From: CBDCVO01 sp965223085
GTDB lineage: Bacteria > Pseudomonadota > Gammaproteobacteria > Ga0077536
Reading direction: 5' to 3'
Assembly (NCBI GenBank): GCA_965223085.1
Contig: OZ244981.1
Span: 3,472,001 to 3,536,000, forward strand
Length of the DNA stretch: 64,000 nt
Shown: in pieces, positions 62,426-64,000 of the stretch
Layout: the number at the start of each line of letters is the position of its first letter
How positions within the stretch are numbered: the stretch's first letter is position 1
Notes under the pieces: generated by a model
What the model was told of the DNA's origin: nothing
The model's input: the letters and a program-made list of their open reading frames with translations, nothing else
The model's database searches: none
Translations under genes and position numbers: made by a program

Positions 62426-64000
62426 ATGCGTTTATTTTCGCACCGAAATAGATCGGTTGACCTAAGTCACTTCCCGCTCGAGCGCTTACCACGTCTAGGC
62501 GCTGACGAACTTGTTTTGCGCGAGCTTCGCCCCCTCGAGCCCTTGGCGATCGAAGATCCCACACGTCCCGCTTCTATCGCGAACGCGGTGCGCGCGTATA
62601 TCGACACCATGGATCAGCAACGTGAAGGAATGGTCGCGGCAACGGAAGCGCCGATCCCTGCTGATCCGCACACGCGCGCCAAGCATTTAAAAGCTGCTTG
62701 TTATTACCTCGACGCTTCTATGGCGGGTGTTTGTGCGCTCCCAGCTAGTGCACATTTGGCGATCCCGATCGTCAATCAAGCGCTCGGCAAGGTAGAAGAT
62801 GAGATCGAAATCGTTGTCAATCCGATGGCAACGCCGGCGGTGCAGGCGGGGCGGCAAGCATGGCAACATGCCCAGGCAAAAATGCATGAACCCTTGACCG
62901 ATCACGCCCACGCTTTGGTGATTATTTGCGAATACCCGCGCGAGCCGCGTCGTGGCGAACCGGGGTGGGAGTGGCTAGACGGCGCGCAAGCGGCGCGCGC
63001 TGCAGCCCGGGTGGCCGAAGTCGGTGCCGTAATGGTCAATTACTTGCGCATGCTGGGATTCGCGAGCCGCCTGCACACCGGGACTTATTCGGATCTTGAT
63101 CTCCGCACTTTGATCGTTGCGGCCGGATTAGGGGTTTATACCGACGATGATCAAGTCGCCATTCCCTACCTCGGTACGCGGTATGGCGTCGCCGCCATTA
63201 GTACTGCTATGGCACTCGCAGCCGATGCGCCGCTCGCACGAGACGCCCCACAACGCGCGCGTGATTTCAAATGGTGGGTAGGTATCGGCGGAACGCGCCC
63301 TGGTTTTGAGGGTGAACGTTTTGCCAATCGTGACTATCACTTAGGGGTCTATCCCATGGAAAAAGTGAAACGTGTAGCCGCACCGACGACGATTATCGAT
63401 GCCCCCGAGGTGCCGCGCGTGCCGAAGCGGCACGATCATTTCATCCGTGCTGCGCTCGGTGATCTCGGCACAAAAGCACAAAATGAACTTGCCGGCTTCC
63501 GCATGATTTCTAAATCCCCTTTTGGTCACGCAATGCAGCCACCGCTAGGTGCGATGGTGCCGTTGCAATATGACCGGGGAGAACTACCCGATATCGCGCC
63601 CGGGTACGAGGATCCAGAGGAAAATACGAAACGGATTAAGGCCGCTTTGTACTTCCTGGGTGCAGATATGGTGGGGGTTTGTGAAATACCGGACTACGCG
63701 TGGTATTCGCACGATATCGACGGCTCGGAAATCGAACCGTATCACCGCTATGCGATTGCGATCCTCGTCGATCAAGGCTATGAAACAATGGAGGGCGCGA
63801 GCGGTGATGACTGGATCAGCGGCGCGCAATCCATGCGTGCTTACATGCGCGCGCAGTTGATCGGGGGCATAGTTGGCGCACAGCTGCGACGTTTGGGCTT
63901 TTCAGCGCGTGGTCATAGTGTGATGGATCAAGACGTCAACCATATTCCGATCATTTTGCAAGCCGGACTCGGCGAGCTGTCGCGTATCGGCGAGCTCGTA
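62426..64000 (+). CDS. Putative self-sufficient-type reductive dehalogenase, 3' end outside window
   Basis: Open for 525 codons from ATG 62426 to the window edge, starting right after the RES stop. Two related modules can be seen. One (about residues 85-320) has HLKAACYYLDASMAGVCALP and VMVNYLRMLGFASRLHTGTY. The other (from about residue 400) has RIKAALYFLGADMVGVCEIP, LVDQGYETMEGASGDDWISG and LRRLGFSARGHSVMDQDVNH then LQAGLGELSRIGELV. The second module is the RdhA-type cobalamin-binding pattern, and a preceding vestigial copy is known from Nitratireductor pacificus RdhA and related catabolic reductive dehalogenases. No Tat signal is present, in keeping with a cytoplasmic catabolic enzyme. The iron-sulfur and any reductase domain would lie beyond the edge. 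An epoxyqueuosine-reductase-like relative is an alternative but is much shorter. Confidence 0.78.
   Translation, partial: MRLFSHRNRSVDLSHFPLERLPRLGADELVLRELRPLEPLAIEDPTRPASIANAVRAYIDTMDQQREGMVAATEAPIPADPHTRAKHLKAACYYLDASMAGVCALPASAHLAIPIVNQALGKVEDEIEIVVNPMATPAVQAGRQAWQHAQAKMHEPLTDHAHALVIICEYPREPRRGEPGWEWLDGAQAARAAARVAEVGAVMVNYLRMLGFASRLHTGTYSDLDLRTLIVAAGLGVYTDDDQVAIPYLGTRYGVAAISTAMALAADAPLARDAPQRARDFKWWVGIGGTRPGFEGERFANRDYHLGVYPMEKVKRVAAPTTIIDAPEVPRVPKRHDHFIRAALGDLGTKAQNELAGFRMISKSPFGHAMQPPLGAMVPLQYDRGELPDIAPGYEDPEENTKRIKAALYFLGADMVGVCEIPDYAWYSHDIDGSEIEPYHRYAIAILVDQGYETMEGASGDDWISGAQSMRAYMRAQLIGGIVGAQLRRLGFSARGHSVMDQDVNHIPIILQAGLGELSRIGELV

Overview
The window looks like chromosomal DNA of a heterotrophic, probably marine, aromatic-degrading gammaproteobacterium. 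Two things support this. A tRNA-Val / gltX / tRNA-Ala(GGC) neighbourhood resembles the one around gltX in enterobacteria, and there is a DUF3450-TtpC-ExbB-ExbD-TonB-TPR cluster of the type known from Vibrio and relatives. Genus cannot be told from the sequence alone. Gene density is high and most genes have intact frames with recognisable ribosome binding sites.

Layout. 1-3.0 kb: 5' part of a TonB-dependent receptor gene (minus strand), then a decayed LamG-type gene. 3.0-6.7 kb: minus-strand acyl-CoA synthetase, enoyl-CoA hydratase and luciferase-like oxidoreductase. 6.8-9.3 kb: a one-base-overlapping pair that closely resembles the lysine monooxygenase route (davA, davB). 9.3-11.8 kb: a PEP-CTERM-like remnant, a second luciferase-like gene, a VOC protein and a fragment of a short-chain dehydrogenase. 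11.8-13.7 kb: an AT-richer methyltransferase/glycosyltransferase pair followed by a 28-bp tandem repeat. 13.9-19.4 kb: a CmcJ-like gene and a MacAB-like ABC exporter with two different permeases. 19.4-22.5 kb: uppP, a 121-bp tandem repeat, three tRNA genes and gltX. 22.6-29.9 kb: a MetE-like zinc protein, a complete TonB2-type energy transduction operon and a Nudix hydrolase.

30.3-44.0 kb is a catabolic block: six-gene multicomponent phenol hydroxylase (dmpKLMNOP type), plant-type ferredoxin, catechol 2,3-dioxygenase, an alpha/beta hydrolase and a GntR/FCD regulator on the other strand, then dmpC, dmpE, dmpF, dmpG and dmpH homologues. Together they take phenol through catechol and 2-hydroxymuconate to pyruvate and acetyl-CoA. 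The 2-hydroxymuconic semialdehyde hydrolase (dmpD) and the tautomerase (dmpI) are not in the window.

44.2-59.5 kb: a lipoprotein with YCF48-like repeats, an RND/MMPL exporter, a DUF1302 outer-membrane protein and two DUF1329 proteins. This envelope set is interrupted by a molybdenum hydroxylase operon (medium, small and large subunits, MoxR ATPase, VWA protein; CoxG-like protein divergent). 59.7-64.0 kb: a DsbA-fold isomerase, a glutathione transferase, a RES/Xre-type toxin-antitoxin pair, and the first 525 codons of a large protein that resembles the self-sufficient, internally duplicated reductive dehalogenases of aerobic bacteria. That last gene is the most interesting item. Next to a phenol-to-acetyl-CoA pathway it suggests, as inference only, that halogenated phenols could be dehalogenated and then mineralised by this organism.

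The window also carries a dispersed non-coding repeat family with a core near AGCCCGGATATTGCACGAGG in at least five intergenic places. Two of these are about 220-230 bp long, and one has inverted ends.
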